Below, in pieces: positions 1 to 5,564 of a stretch of DNA of 5,564 nt (position 1 is its first letter; every line of letters starts with the position of its first letter). A program made the translations under genes and the position numbers. The stretch lies in the NCBI GenBank assembly GCA_040081265.1, contig JBEBGV010000143.1:1-5564 (forward strand). Direction: 5' to 3'. The notes under the pieces are model-generated. The model had not been told where the DNA came from. It saw only the letters and a program-made list of their open reading frames with translations, and did not search any database. Source of the DNA: JBEBGV01 sp040081265. Lineage in GTDB: Bacteria > Acidobacteriota > Vicinamibacteria > Vicinamibacterales > UBA2999.

Positions 1-1100
1 TCGCTGTGCCAGAGGCTTTCGTAGAGACCCTGCGGTGTCCGTGACGCCGTCTTGAGGACCACGGCTCCGGGGTCGTCCAGGGGGCGGAAGGCCGTCGCGG
101 CGAGACCCTCGACGCCGAAGTCCAGCCTCGTGCTGGCGACATCAGGCCCGACCAGTTCCACGTCGGGATGGGGGCGGATGATCACGTTGCAGGTCCGCAC
201 GTCCTCGTACGGCGCCGTACGGAGCGCGTGCAGCCATTGCGTGATGAAGGGCAGTTCGTCGCCGCTGACGAAGGCCGACGAACAGACGTACATCAATGCC
301 GGACGGTTCGGGTCGAGTCCCATCGATGCGAAGAATGTCTGCCGCGGAACCCGGGGCGCGCAGGCGAGGAACTCGTCGAACCGTGGTGCTCCGGCCAGTA
401 CGACGCGGTCAGCGGGGACGTGGTGGAGCTCGATCGCCTCGTCGCGCTGGCGCCGATTCCACGTGAACACCCGGTCGGGCATCGCGTGGATCTCGCCCTT
501 CGTGCTGAGGTTGTCCCAGCTGTAGACGAGGAGCCCGACCGGCACACCGAGCGTCCGCGCCGCCTTGACGACCTCCACCTGCGTGGAGGAGTTGAGGCTC
601 ACCAGCGACGACACCAGCACCGCGTCGTAGCCGCCGTCCGCGACGAGCGCGGTACAGGCGGGATCCGGCGGCACCAGTGTTTCCATCCAGGCCAGCGCGT
701 CCTGGAGGCGTTCCACGTCGGAGACCGGCAGGGCCAACCCGCTCTCGCTGAGCGCGGAGTCCTCGGTCGTGTCGTCGGCCAGGGCTCCACGCAGCAGCCG
801 GTCGAAGGCGCGGCGTCGCAGCTTGTCCGCGCCACGGAACGGCGTATCGAGATAGCGGAGGTAGTTCCGCGTGCGGCGCAGGAGGTTGACCGCGTATCGA
901 TGATCCGTCCGTTTGGTCGGCACCTTGATGACGGTGATATTGGGATGCGCCGACAGCTGCTCGACCGCGGCCAGAGGGGCGCGGGACGACGGCGAATGCC
1001 AGCCCAGTGTGATCCGGTGGCCCCGCTCCGCGAGGGTGTGCATCGTGTCGGCGAACGGGCGCAGATAGTGCGGGGAATTCAGCAGGAGAAACAGGTTCAT
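1..1100 (-). CDS. GT-B-fold glycosyltransferase-like protein (GT-A), 3' end cut off by window
   Basis: I read this by reverse-complementing the left part of the window; 366 codons are open from ATG at 1100 to the edge, with no stop. The protein is collinear with the plus-strand gene at 2596-4062 over its whole visible length. About three quarters of positions are identical by eye in the central block (residues about 186-248) and fewer near the N-terminus. Visible motifs are an N-terminal first strand MNLFLLLNSPHYLRPF, YSWDNLSTKG (193-202), AGAPRFDEF (236-244), YVCSSAFVSGDELPF (271-285) and IIRPHPD (307-313). The RPHPD type of motif and the two-lobed layout are what GT-B-fold transferases of capsule and surface glycans show; donor and acceptor are unknown. 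I chose ATG 1100 because it aligns with the MNL start of the paralogue. An in-frame ATG at 1121 adds seven residues (MAAPSPA) and is possible. Neither has a clear Shine-Dalgarno. It lies 108 bases behind the methyltransferase on the same strand and is probably co-transcribed with it. Confidence 0.85.
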   Translation of the reverse strand, partial: MNLFLLLNSPHYLRPFADTMHTLAERGHRITLGWHSPSSRAPLAAVEQLSAHPNITVIKVPTKRTDHRYAVNLLRRTRNYLRYLDTPFRGADKLRRRAFDRLLRGALADDTTEDSALSESGLALPVSDVERLQDALAWMETLVPPDPACTALVADGGYDAVLVSSLVSLNSSTQVEVVKAARTLGVPVGLLVYSWDNLSTKGEIHAMPDRVFTWNRRQRDEAIELHHVPADRVVLAGAPRFDEFLACAPRVPRQTFFASMGLDPNRPALMYVCSSAFVSGDELPFITQWLHALRTAPYEDVRTCNVIIRPHPDVELVGPDVASTRLDFGVEGLAATAFRPLDDPGAVVLKTASRTPQGLYESLWHS

Positions 1101-1208
1101 GGCGGGTGACGGAGCAGCCATCTTAATCCACGGGGCCGACGCGTCGCGCCCTCGGGGCGGCCGATCAGGCCGAACGTCGCGACTCCGTCGGCGGGGTCGC
1201 CTCCTCCG

Positions 1209-2222
1209 TCAGCGGATGAGGCATTGAGCCGGAAATGCGTCGATGAGATCTCTCATGGTCGCCGTGGCAGGCGGCGCGAGGAACGGTGCCGCGTGTGCGA
1301 GCAGTTCCAGCGCGTAGTCAAGGCGGCCGTAGACGAAGCAGCCAATCAACGCGCCGATCACGTAGCGCTGACGATCGGCCGGACACATCGGCTCGAGGTG
1401 CTCGACGACGAAGGCTGGCGGACGGAAGTACAGCGGATCCGCCACGACGAGCTGCCCTAAGCCGAGGTCCTGCCGCACTGCGCCGTCGGCACCGGGTAAC
1501 GTGGCTGCGCGCCTGCGGTAACGCAACATGTGCATGAAGTCGATGAACTCGAAACCCTGTGCCCGGACATAGGTATCGACATCCGTGAAAAGCGGCTGAC
1601 GTTCGTACAGGGGATTCAGGCACGTCTCCACGCGCAGGCCGAAGGCCATGCGGCCTACCGTCTTGGGAGCGCCTTTGAGGACGTCGAGTTCGCTGCCTTG
1701 TGTGTCGAGCTTGATGAAGTCCACGAAGGGGAGCTCGTATTGCGCAACCGCCGCGTCAATGGTCGTCATCGGGATATCGACGACGGACTGGACGACCGCG
1801 TAGTCCCCGAGGCCGTAGAGCCGGGCTCGCTCCGTGTCGGGCGGAATCACGGAGCGCATGCTGGGCCCGGTGGTCACGTAGAACGGCTGCGCCTCTTCGG
1901 ACGGCCCCAGGCCCTTCGGTACGAAGATCGTCTCTGCTGGATAGGGCTTGCTCTTTTCGCCCGCCGACCCGTTCGCGGAAGACGCTCCAGGCTTGGCGCT
2001 CGCGTTGACCTCTTCGGACCAGTACGGGTCGAACGCGACGACCTTCAGGATTGGAAGGAGAGGCACCCATTCCTTCTGGACTCCGCCTTTCGCCCCTCCG
2101 TCGATGAGCACGAACTTCCGATCGCCAAGGAGCTCCGCAAAGCGCGCGTCCGAGAAATAGGCGGAACTCGCCTCCACGATCGCCCGCTTGCGTGCGAGCT
2201 TGAAGTCTGGGCTCAGGTCCAT
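1209..2222 (-). CDS. FkbM-family SAM-dependent methyltransferase
   Basis: A 337-residue protein of the FkbM methyltransferase type (Methyltransf_21). These are Rossmann-fold enzymes that O-methylate sugars or other natural products using S-adenosylmethionine. The glycine-rich SAM-binding strand and loop is LIDGGAKGG (39-47), followed by VVAFDPYW (61-68), which would supply the acidic ribose-binding region. The family's signature after the fold's fourth strand is VDFIKLDTQGSELDVLKGA (167-185), followed by LRVETCLNPLYERQPLF (196-212). Residues about 235-337 form an extra C-terminal region with predicted helices (289-313) beyond the usual FkbM core. The ATG at 2222 has no obvious Shine-Dalgarno, but an A/T-rich -10-like box lies just upstream. 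The gene is first in a probable two-gene unit with the glycosyltransferase-like gene downstream, suggesting that it modifies that enzyme's product. A broken second copy lies immediately upstream. Substrate is not inferable. Confidence 0.93.
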   Translation of the reverse strand: MDLSPDFKLARKRAIVEASSAYFSDARFAELLGDRKFVLIDGGAKGGVQKEWVPLLPILKVVAFDPYWSEEVNASAKPGASSANGSAGEKSKPYPAETIFVPKGLGPSEEAQPFYVTTGPSMRSVIPPDTERARLYGLGDYAVVQSVVDIPMTTIDAAVAQYELPFVDFIKLDTQGSELDVLKGAPKTVGRMAFGLRVETCLNPLYERQPLFTDVDTYVRAQGFEFIDFMHMLRYRRRAATLPGADGAVRQDLGLGQLVVADPLYFRPPAFVVEHLEPMCPADRQRYVIGALIGCFVYGRLDYALELLAHAAPFLAPPATATMRDLIDAFPAQCLIR

Positions 2223-2238
2223 GCAGCGTTACTATAAT
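2223..2238 (-). promoter_or_regulatory. possible -10 box next to the methyltransferase start
   Basis: On the minus strand, TATAGT (2236 down to 2231) sits eight bases before the methyltransferase ATG, inside an A/T-rich patch that stands out from the G+C-rich surroundings. If it is a -10 element, transcription would begin almost at the start codon, giving a leaderless or near-leaderless mRNA, which fits the missing Shine-Dalgarno. The same patch read on the plus strand contains a perfect TATAAT at 2233-2238. I found no good -35 hexamer at 16-18 bases on either strand: TTGACG lies 23 bases from TATAGT on the minus strand. The call is therefore weak. Confidence 0.3.
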
Positions 2239-2295
2239 TCGAGTGACCGTCTACGGAGACGTCAATGCGTGCGTCATCCGGGGGCATCGCAGATC

Positions 2296-2451
2296 ATCCC
2301 GCATCGTCGCCGCCGCTTCCGGCGCGATGAGCGTCTGAGTTCGCATTCGCACCTTCCGGATCCCGCCTTTCGCCCCTCCGTCAATCAGCAAGAACTTGCG
2401 ATCGCACAGCAGGCGCGCGAAGCGGACGTCCGAGAAATAGGCGGACATCGC
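2296..2451 (-). pseudogene. core-deleted remnant of a second FkbM methyltransferase copy
   Basis: The minus strand of 2353-2451 aligns without gaps to 2073-2171, the part of the intact methyltransferase encoding residues 18-50. There are about 18 differences in 99 bases, with exact shared runs of 19 and 20 bases. It still reads SAYFSDVRFARLLCDRKF and LIDGGAKGG, so it retains the SAM-binding loop. In the same frame, 42 codons from the block's start, 2296-2325 reads APEAAATMRD. The intact enzyme has APPATATMRD at residues 316-325 (1248-1277). About 260 codons of the catalytic core, including the IKLDTQGSE motif, are missing between the two blocks. Homology to the 5' end stops at residue 18, so the original start is lost. 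A 113-codon open frame runs through it (2592 down to 2251), but a functional protein is unlikely. It looks like the relic of a tandem duplication. The N-terminal match is firm. The short C-terminal match is less certain, but its order and frame support it. Confidence 0.8.
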
Positions 2452-2505
2452 CGCTGCAGAGGTGCGCCACAGGTCAACGAACACCGTGGCGCAGACGCGC
2501 TGTGT

Positions 2506-2511
2506 CACAAT
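2506..2511 (+). promoter_or_regulatory. possible -10 box upstream of the plus-strand glycosyltransferase gene
   Basis: CACAAT in the context GTGTCACAATACG lies about 85 bases before the ATG at 2596, in the gene-free stretch between the divergent genes. It resembles the A/T-rich boxes seen before the methyltransferase (TATAGTAACG) and the dioxygenase (TACAATAGCG). No convincing -35 hexamer is present at normal spacing. The TATAAT at 2233-2238 is an alternative promoter for this gene, with a leader of about 350 bases. Confidence 0.18.
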
Positions 2512-2595
2512 ACGAACAGGTCGTCGGCGCCGGTGCCGCGTGCGCTCGCAGGCTGTGCGTGCATCACGCCGCTCCGTGCCCGGGCCATTCACGGC

Positions 2596-4062
2596 ATGAA
2601 TCTACTGCTCGCACTCAACGCTCCTCACTACCTCCGGCCGTTCATCGGGGCGGTCCGGCAGCTCGCGAGCCGCGGGCACCGCATCACCGTGGCCTGGTAC
2701 GACGACGCGGACAAGCGAGGCGAGCTGGTCATCCGACGGTTCGCCGACTGCCCGACGGTGCGCTTCGTCACCATGTCGTCCGTGCGCAGCGAACGCCGCG
2801 TCGAGGTCGGGCTGCTCCGCCGCGCCCGCAACTACGCCCGCTATCTCGACAAGCCGTTTCGCGCCTCTGCCAAGCTGCGCCAGCGCTCCTTCACGAAGCT
2901 CGTCCGGCTGGCGATGGAGGAACGGCCGAAGGAACCGCCTGGAAGCGACGTGGCACTCGCCCTCTCGCCATCGGACGTCCATCGGCTGCAGGAAACCCTC
3001 ATCTGGGTGGAGTCGCTCGTGCCGCCCGATCCGGCCGCCACGGCGTTGATCCGGGAGGGCGGTTTCGACGCGGTGCTCGTCTCGCCGCTCGTCGACCTCG
3101 GTTCGTCCAGTCAGGTGGATCTGGTGAAGGCGGCGCAGGCGTTGGGCGTGCCGGTGGGGCTGCTTGTCTACAGCTGGGACAACCTGACCACCAAGGGTGA
3201 CGTGCACGTGACGCCGGACAAGGTCTTCGTCTGGAATGACCGTCAGGCCACCGAAGCCATCAAGCTGCACGATGTGCCGCCGGAGCGCGTCGTCATTGCC
3301 GGCGCGCCGCGGTTCGACGAGTTCCTGGCGTGTGAGTCGACCGTGCTTCGGAAGCGGTTCCTCACGCAGCTCGGTTTCGATCGGAAGGCGCCGGTCGTCA
3401 TGTACGTGTGCTCGTCGGCGTTCGTGAGCGGCGACGAGCTGCCGTTCATCAGGCAGTGGCTGGCAGAGCTGCGCCGTGCGGATCTGGCGGCGGTGCGCGA
3501 CTGCAGCGTGATCGTTCGTCCGCATCCCGACGTGCCGCTCCTCGGTCCGGAGCACGCGGGCACGAAGCTCGACTTCGGCTTCGATGGGTCGCCCGCGACG
3601 GTGAGGCGTCCGTTCGACGATCCCCGAGCCGTCGTCCTGAGCACGTCAGGCATCACGACGCAAGGGCTGTGGGAGTGTCTCCACCACAGCGACGCCGTCG
3701 TTGGGCTCAATACCAGCGCCGAGATCGAGGCCGGGCTCCTAGGATGCCCTGTATTGTCCGTTCTGGCGGGAGATGCCGCCGACGGTCAGCAGACCACCCT
3801 GCACTTTCACTATCTGCTCAAGCAGCACGGTGGATTCGTGGACGTGGCCGACTCGCTTCCGCAGCACATCGAACAGCTCGGGACGGTGCTCGGAGCGGAC
3901 AAGACGACGCGCGGCAATATCCGGCGCGCGGTCTTGAAGCGGGCCATGAGCTTCGTGCGGCCGCTTGGGGCAGCGCGGCCGGTGTCGGAACTGCTGGCCG
4001 ATGCCATCGAGCGGGAGATGGCGCCGCCCGCCATCAGTGGCGGCGCGGCAGGACCAGCGTGA
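2596..4062 (+). CDS. GT-B-fold glycosyltransferase-like protein (GT-B), full length
   Basis: A complete 488-residue protein with two-lobed GT-B architecture, related to surface-polysaccharide and CDP-glycerol-transferase-like enzymes. It is probably cytoplasmic: no signal peptide or membrane segment is evident. The N-lobe starts with LLLALNAPHYLRPF and has FDAVLVSPLVDLGSSSQVDL (157-176), LGVPVGLLVYSWDNLTTKG (183-201) and AGAPRFDEF (235-243). The C-lobe has YVCSSAFVSGDELPF (270-284), VRPHPD (307-312), SDAVVGLNTSAEIEAGLLG (365-383), which is the usual nucleotide-sugar-binding region, then TLHFHYLL (401-408) and the C-terminal FVRPLGAARP (453-462). The reading frame is open far upstream to 2188, but that extension overlaps the methyltransferase gene and its remnant on the other strand. 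ATG 2596 matches the paralogue's start, so I use it. No Shine-Dalgarno is evident. It is divergent from the methyltransferase gene and convergent with the dioxygenase. Fold and broad role are fairly secure; donor and acceptor are unknown. Confidence 0.9.
   Translation: MNLLLALNAPHYLRPFIGAVRQLASRGHRITVAWYDDADKRGELVIRRFADCPTVRFVTMSSVRSERRVEVGLLRRARNYARYLDKPFRASAKLRQRSFTKLVRLAMEERPKEPPGSDVALALSPSDVHRLQETLIWVESLVPPDPAATALIREGGFDAVLVSPLVDLGSSSQVDLVKAAQALGVPVGLLVYSWDNLTTKGDVHVTPDKVFVWNDRQATEAIKLHDVPPERVVIAGAPRFDEFLACESTVLRKRFLTQLGFDRKAPVVMYVCSSAFVSGDELPFIRQWLAELRRADLAAVRDCSVIVRPHPDVPLLGPEHAGTKLDFGFDGSPATVRRPFDDPRAVVLSTSGITTQGLWECLHHSDAVVGLNTSAEIEAGLLGCPVLSVLAGDAADGQQTTLHFHYLLKQHGGFVDVADSLPQHIEQLGTVLGADKTTRGNIRRAVLKRAMSFVRPLGAARPVSELLADAIEREMAPPAISGGAAGPA
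4021..4046. repeat. 8-bp inverted repeat at the convergent gene ends
   Basis: GCGCCGCC (4021-4028) and GGCGGCGC (4039-4046) are perfect inverted copies separated by ten bases, able to form a very G+C-rich hairpin on either strand. It spans the stop codon of the dioxygenase gene (4034-4036) and lies inside the last codons of the plus-strand glycosyltransferase gene. Its position suggests a two-way transcription barrier. No T-run follows on either side, so it does not meet the intrinsic-terminator pattern, and G+C-rich coding sequence makes such repeats easily by chance. Confidence 0.35.
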
Positions 4063-4795
4063 TTTCCGCGCTCACCCGCGTCGTCTGACCGCGGTTCACG
4101 GCGCCTTGGTGAATCAGGTTCTCTCCGAACGCGACGATCGTGCCCGGAGTGGCCGGCACCAGTTCGGGCTTCATGTCGGCCGGCAGCTGACCGATCTGCG
4201 GCTTGAGCACGCCGTCCTTGGCGACACTCGCGTGGGTGATGTCTGCCCGGTGGCTGTCGGGTACCACCAGCAGTCCGTTGCGTCCTGACTCGGTGTGGAG
4301 CGCGATCCACAGCTTCACCGTGATCTCGTCGGGGCCGAACTGTCCGTGTCCGTCCGACACGTTCTCGTGGAACCAACTGTCCCGATGCGCGGGTCCCACG
4401 TCGTCCGTCTGATCCGGGCGTACCAGACGCCAGTAGACCTCGTGCGTGTCTGGTTGGACCCGGTTGTCCCAGACCTGCTCGGCGATACGGAACGGTCCCA
4501 GCGCGTCGCGCAGGCGCACCATCACGCCCATGTCGAGCACTCGCGAAACCGCATCGGTCGGCAGCACCCGATGCTGCTTGGGCCACAACGCGCGATGATC
4601 CACGAGGTGAGCATGACGGTGGTAGCCCTGAATACCGTCCGCTTCGAAGGTGGACCGGTGCTCAGGGGCGACCTCGGCGATGCGCGCGATCCACTGCGCT
4701 CCGACCAGTTGCTGAAAGGTGGCCAATTCATCCGGCTCCAACCCGATCGCCGTCGAGTAGCCGGGCCTGTCGAAGATCTGAGTTCCGAAGTCCAT
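4034..4795 (-). CDS. PhyH-like Fe(II)/2-oxoglutarate dioxygenase
   Basis: A 253-residue protein of the phytanoyl-CoA dioxygenase (PhyH) type: a cupin-like jelly-roll oxygenase that uses Fe(II), O2 and 2-oxoglutarate, usually to hydroxylate its substrate. The iron triad is visible: the HxD pair H137-R138-D139 in GPAHRDSWFHEN, and the distal H229 in ENLIHQGAVNRGQ. R240 (TTRVSAEI), eleven residues on, is placed to bind the 2-oxoglutarate carboxylate. WIALHTESGRNGLLVVPDSH (163-182) is the conserved strand pair between them. The ATG at 4795 is chosen; a TTG nine bases upstream (4804) would add MRH. A TACAAT box lies just upstream. The stop overlaps the convergent glycosyltransferase gene by 29 bases. 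The gene follows the third glycosyltransferase frame by 43 bases on the same strand, so it may be co-transcribed. The context suggests modification of a glycan, lipid or nucleotide-sugar precursor, but the substrate is not shown by the sequence. Confidence 0.9.
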   Translation of the reverse strand: MDFGTQIFDRPGYSTAIGLEPDELATFQQLVGAQWIARIAEVAPEHRSTFEADGIQGYHRHAHLVDHRALWPKQHRVLPTDAVSRVLDMGVMVRLRDALGPFRIAEQVWDNRVQPDTHEVYWRLVRPDQTDDVGPAHRDSWFHENVSDGHGQFGPDEITVKLWIALHTESGRNGLLVVPDSHRADITHASVAKDGVLKPQIGQLPADMKPELVPATPGTIVAFGENLIHQGAVNRGQTTRVSAEITLVLPRRH

Positions 4796-4815
4796 GTGTC
4801 TCAAACGCTATTGTA
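4796..4815 (-). promoter_or_regulatory. possible -10 box before the dioxygenase gene
   Basis: TACAAT on the minus strand (4815 down to 4810) lies 14 bases before the ATG at 4795, which would give a leader of about eight bases. The sequence TACAATAGCGTTTG resembles TATAGTAACGCTG before the methyltransferase start. No convincing -35 hexamer lies 16-18 bases upstream. If real, the dioxygenase has its own promoter between it and the upstream gene. Confidence 0.3.
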
Positions 4816-4838
4816 GCCACTGCTCTGGCGACGGCATC

Positions 4839-5504
4839 TCAGCCGATGCCAGCGCCGTCCGAATCCAGCGGTAATCCCGCTGTCCGGCAGGCCTCCGCGA
4901 GGCACTGGAGGGGAGTTCGTCCCAGGCCCACGGGCGCGATGGCCGATGGACGAAGCTTGCGCAGGAAGAGGAACCAGCGCCTCGCGTTGAAACTCTCCAG
5001 TGACGGCGCGATTCGAAGCTTGACGCCCGCTTCGGCAAAGGCCCGGCGGTCGGCTTCCGACGCGGCGGCCACCGCAGCCATTACGCCGCGGCCCTGCCGT
5101 TGGACGGCTCTCGCATGGGACAGGGCTTCGGCTGTCGCGTCCGGCGCGGCAACGATCAGGAGCGGCCTCGTTCGGACGGCGTCAGCCGTCGGCCGGGGCG
5201 GAACGAACCAGCCCTGCAGACCTTCACGCCCATAGCCCGACAGGTCGGTGGCGGCCGCGGCGGCTTCTGCGAACGGAACGAGCCGCTTGTGAACCCAGGC
5301 GGGAAGACGGGCTGGTGGCGCCGGGCGGCGTCGCTTCGCCATGGCCTCCAGCACGTCGGCGCTGGCATCGCCGGCGCTGCGGGCCTGGCCCATCGGTCGC
5401 ACGAACGCGGCCACGAAACCGCGCGATCGCTCAGGTCCGCGTCGATCCGCGAGGACGTCAGCGAGGTCGCCGAGGTGCGCGTCGATCGTCCCGGCTACCG
5501 TCAC
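4839..5504 (-). CDS. C-terminal part of a third glycosyltransferase paralogue (GT-C) with extra tail domain
   Basis: Taken from GTG 5504 this is 221 residues. Residues 1-20 align with GT-B 415-434 (shared V, VA, H, L and VL positions). Residues 34-53 (FVRPMGQAR, then AD and E) align ungapped with GT-B 453-472 (FVRPLGAAR, then AD and E). The frame continues upstream of the GTG with further matches, so this is most likely the tail of a longer glycosyltransferase, not a free-standing gene. Unlike GT-B, which ends soon after this block, it continues for about 160 residues. After a proline-, arginine- and alanine-rich linker (58-86), alternating strands and helices appear: RPLLIVAAP (113-121), VMAAVAAAS (141-149), VKLRIAPS (161-168), LRPSAIAPVG (184-193). 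This resembles the N-terminal Rossmann half of a GT4-type transferase. That likeness is inference only. It may be a GTG-started fragment, a pseudogene tail, or the end of an intact gene misread at one base. Confidence 0.6.
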   Translation of the reverse strand: MTVAGTIDAHLGDLADVLADRRGPERSRGFVAAFVRPMGQARSAGDASADVLEAMAKRRRPAPPARLPAWVHKRLVPFAEAAAAATDLSGYGREGLQGWFVPPRPTADAVRTRPLLIVAAPDATAEALSHARAVQRQGRGVMAAVAAASEADRRAFAEAGVKLRIAPSLESFNARRWFLFLRKLRPSAIAPVGLGRTPLQCLAEACRTAGLPLDSDGAGIG

Positions 5505-5564
5505 AAGGCCGCCACCGGCATGTTCGAGGTGTCCAAAGTGAAGCGTGCCTCGCTACGCCCAGAC
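5505..5564 (-). pseudogene. upstream continuation of the GT-C frame, interrupted by amber TAG at 5553-5555
   Basis: In the frame of the downstream coding region, the bases between 5552 and 5505 read RGTLHFGHLEHAGGGL. This aligns with GT-B residues 399-414, QTTLHFHYLLKQHGGF, sharing the LHF, L and GG positions. The codon just before is TAG and falls at GT-B Q398 (CAG there), so one C-to-T change would explain it. Three more open codons (V, W, A) follow to the window edge. Either the gene is disrupted, the base is an assembly error, or translation really restarts downstream at GTG 5504. The rest of the putative gene lies outside the window. Confidence 0.6.

Noticed and set aside
168..1109. Long plus-strand open frame of 313 codons at the left end
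   Set aside because: It lies antisense to GT-A. The minus strand here encodes a protein clearly collinear with GT-B, while the plus-strand product is rich in R, H, V and Q with no recognisable motif, as expected for a high-G+C shadow.
1157..1172. Small inverted repeat CGGCC-GATCA-GGCCG between the methyltransferase and GT-A
   Set aside because: The stem is only 5 bp with no T-run, and such repeats are common by chance at this G+C content. It is not called as a terminator.
2251..2592. 113-codon minus-strand open frame as a real small gene
   Set aside because: Its recognisable parts are only fragments of the neighbouring methyltransferase with the catalytic core gone and the original start lost. 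It is better described as a remnant.
2188..2595. 136-codon N-terminal extension of GT-B
   Set aside because: It overlaps the start of the methyltransferase gene and the remnant on the other strand, has no homology to the paralogue, and GT-A begins at the residue matching ATG 2596.
3810..4586. 258-codon minus-strand open frame across the GT-B end and the dioxygenase
   Set aside because: It is out of frame with the motif-bearing dioxygenase and antisense to the GT-B C-terminus. Its product is a low-complexity R, G and A-rich shadow.
5501..5564. A different upstream gene ending with TGA that overlaps GTG 5504 (GTGA junction), last residues TLDTSNMPVAAL
   Set aside because: The frame is open and its third codon positions are G+C-rich, so this is not excluded. 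The alternative frame, however, shows specific homology to GT-B residues 399-414 flowing directly into the downstream coding region. Sequence to the right would decide.

Overview
The window is about two-thirds G+C by eye and fully coding-dense. It carries four protein genes plus the tail of a fifth reading frame and one gene remnant. The content (GT-B-fold glycosyltransferase-like proteins, a FkbM-family methyltransferase and a phytanoyl-CoA-dioxygenase-like oxygenase) points to an accessory surface-glycan or exopolysaccharide cluster. The host is a high-G+C Gram-negative-like bacterium. Acidobacteriota or a similar soil lineage would fit, but nothing here proves the taxonomy. No rRNA, tRNA, CRISPR array or insertion sequence was seen.

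Layout. On the minus strand, a FkbM methyltransferase (1209-2222) is followed by a glycosyltransferase-like gene (GT-A, 1100 down to the left edge, 3' end missing). Upstream of the methyltransferase, 2223-2595 has no intact gene. It holds a degenerate second copy of the methyltransferase that keeps only pieces of its N- and C-terminal coding sequence. A plus-strand glycosyltransferase-like gene (GT-B, 2596-4062) follows and is a full-length paralogue of GT-A. It converges on, and overlaps by 29 bases, a minus-strand PhyH-like dioxygenase gene (4034-4795). Upstream of the dioxygenase on the same strand is 4839-5504. Its N-terminal part matches the extreme C-terminus of GT-B, so it appears to be the end of a third glycosyltransferase paralogue (GT-C). 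Its reading frame continues toward the right edge but is broken by an in-frame TAG at 5553-5555, exactly where GT-B has a glutamine.

Interpretation. Three related glycosyltransferase-like units, one live and one dead methyltransferase copy, and an oxygenase suggest a glycan locus that has grown by repeated duplication and is partly decaying. The glycosyltransferases would add sugars (or similar groups), while the methyltransferase and dioxygenase would decorate the product. The specific glycan and the substrates cannot be read from the sequence. The most notable signals are the core-deleted methyltransferase remnant and the amber codon in the third glycosyltransferase.
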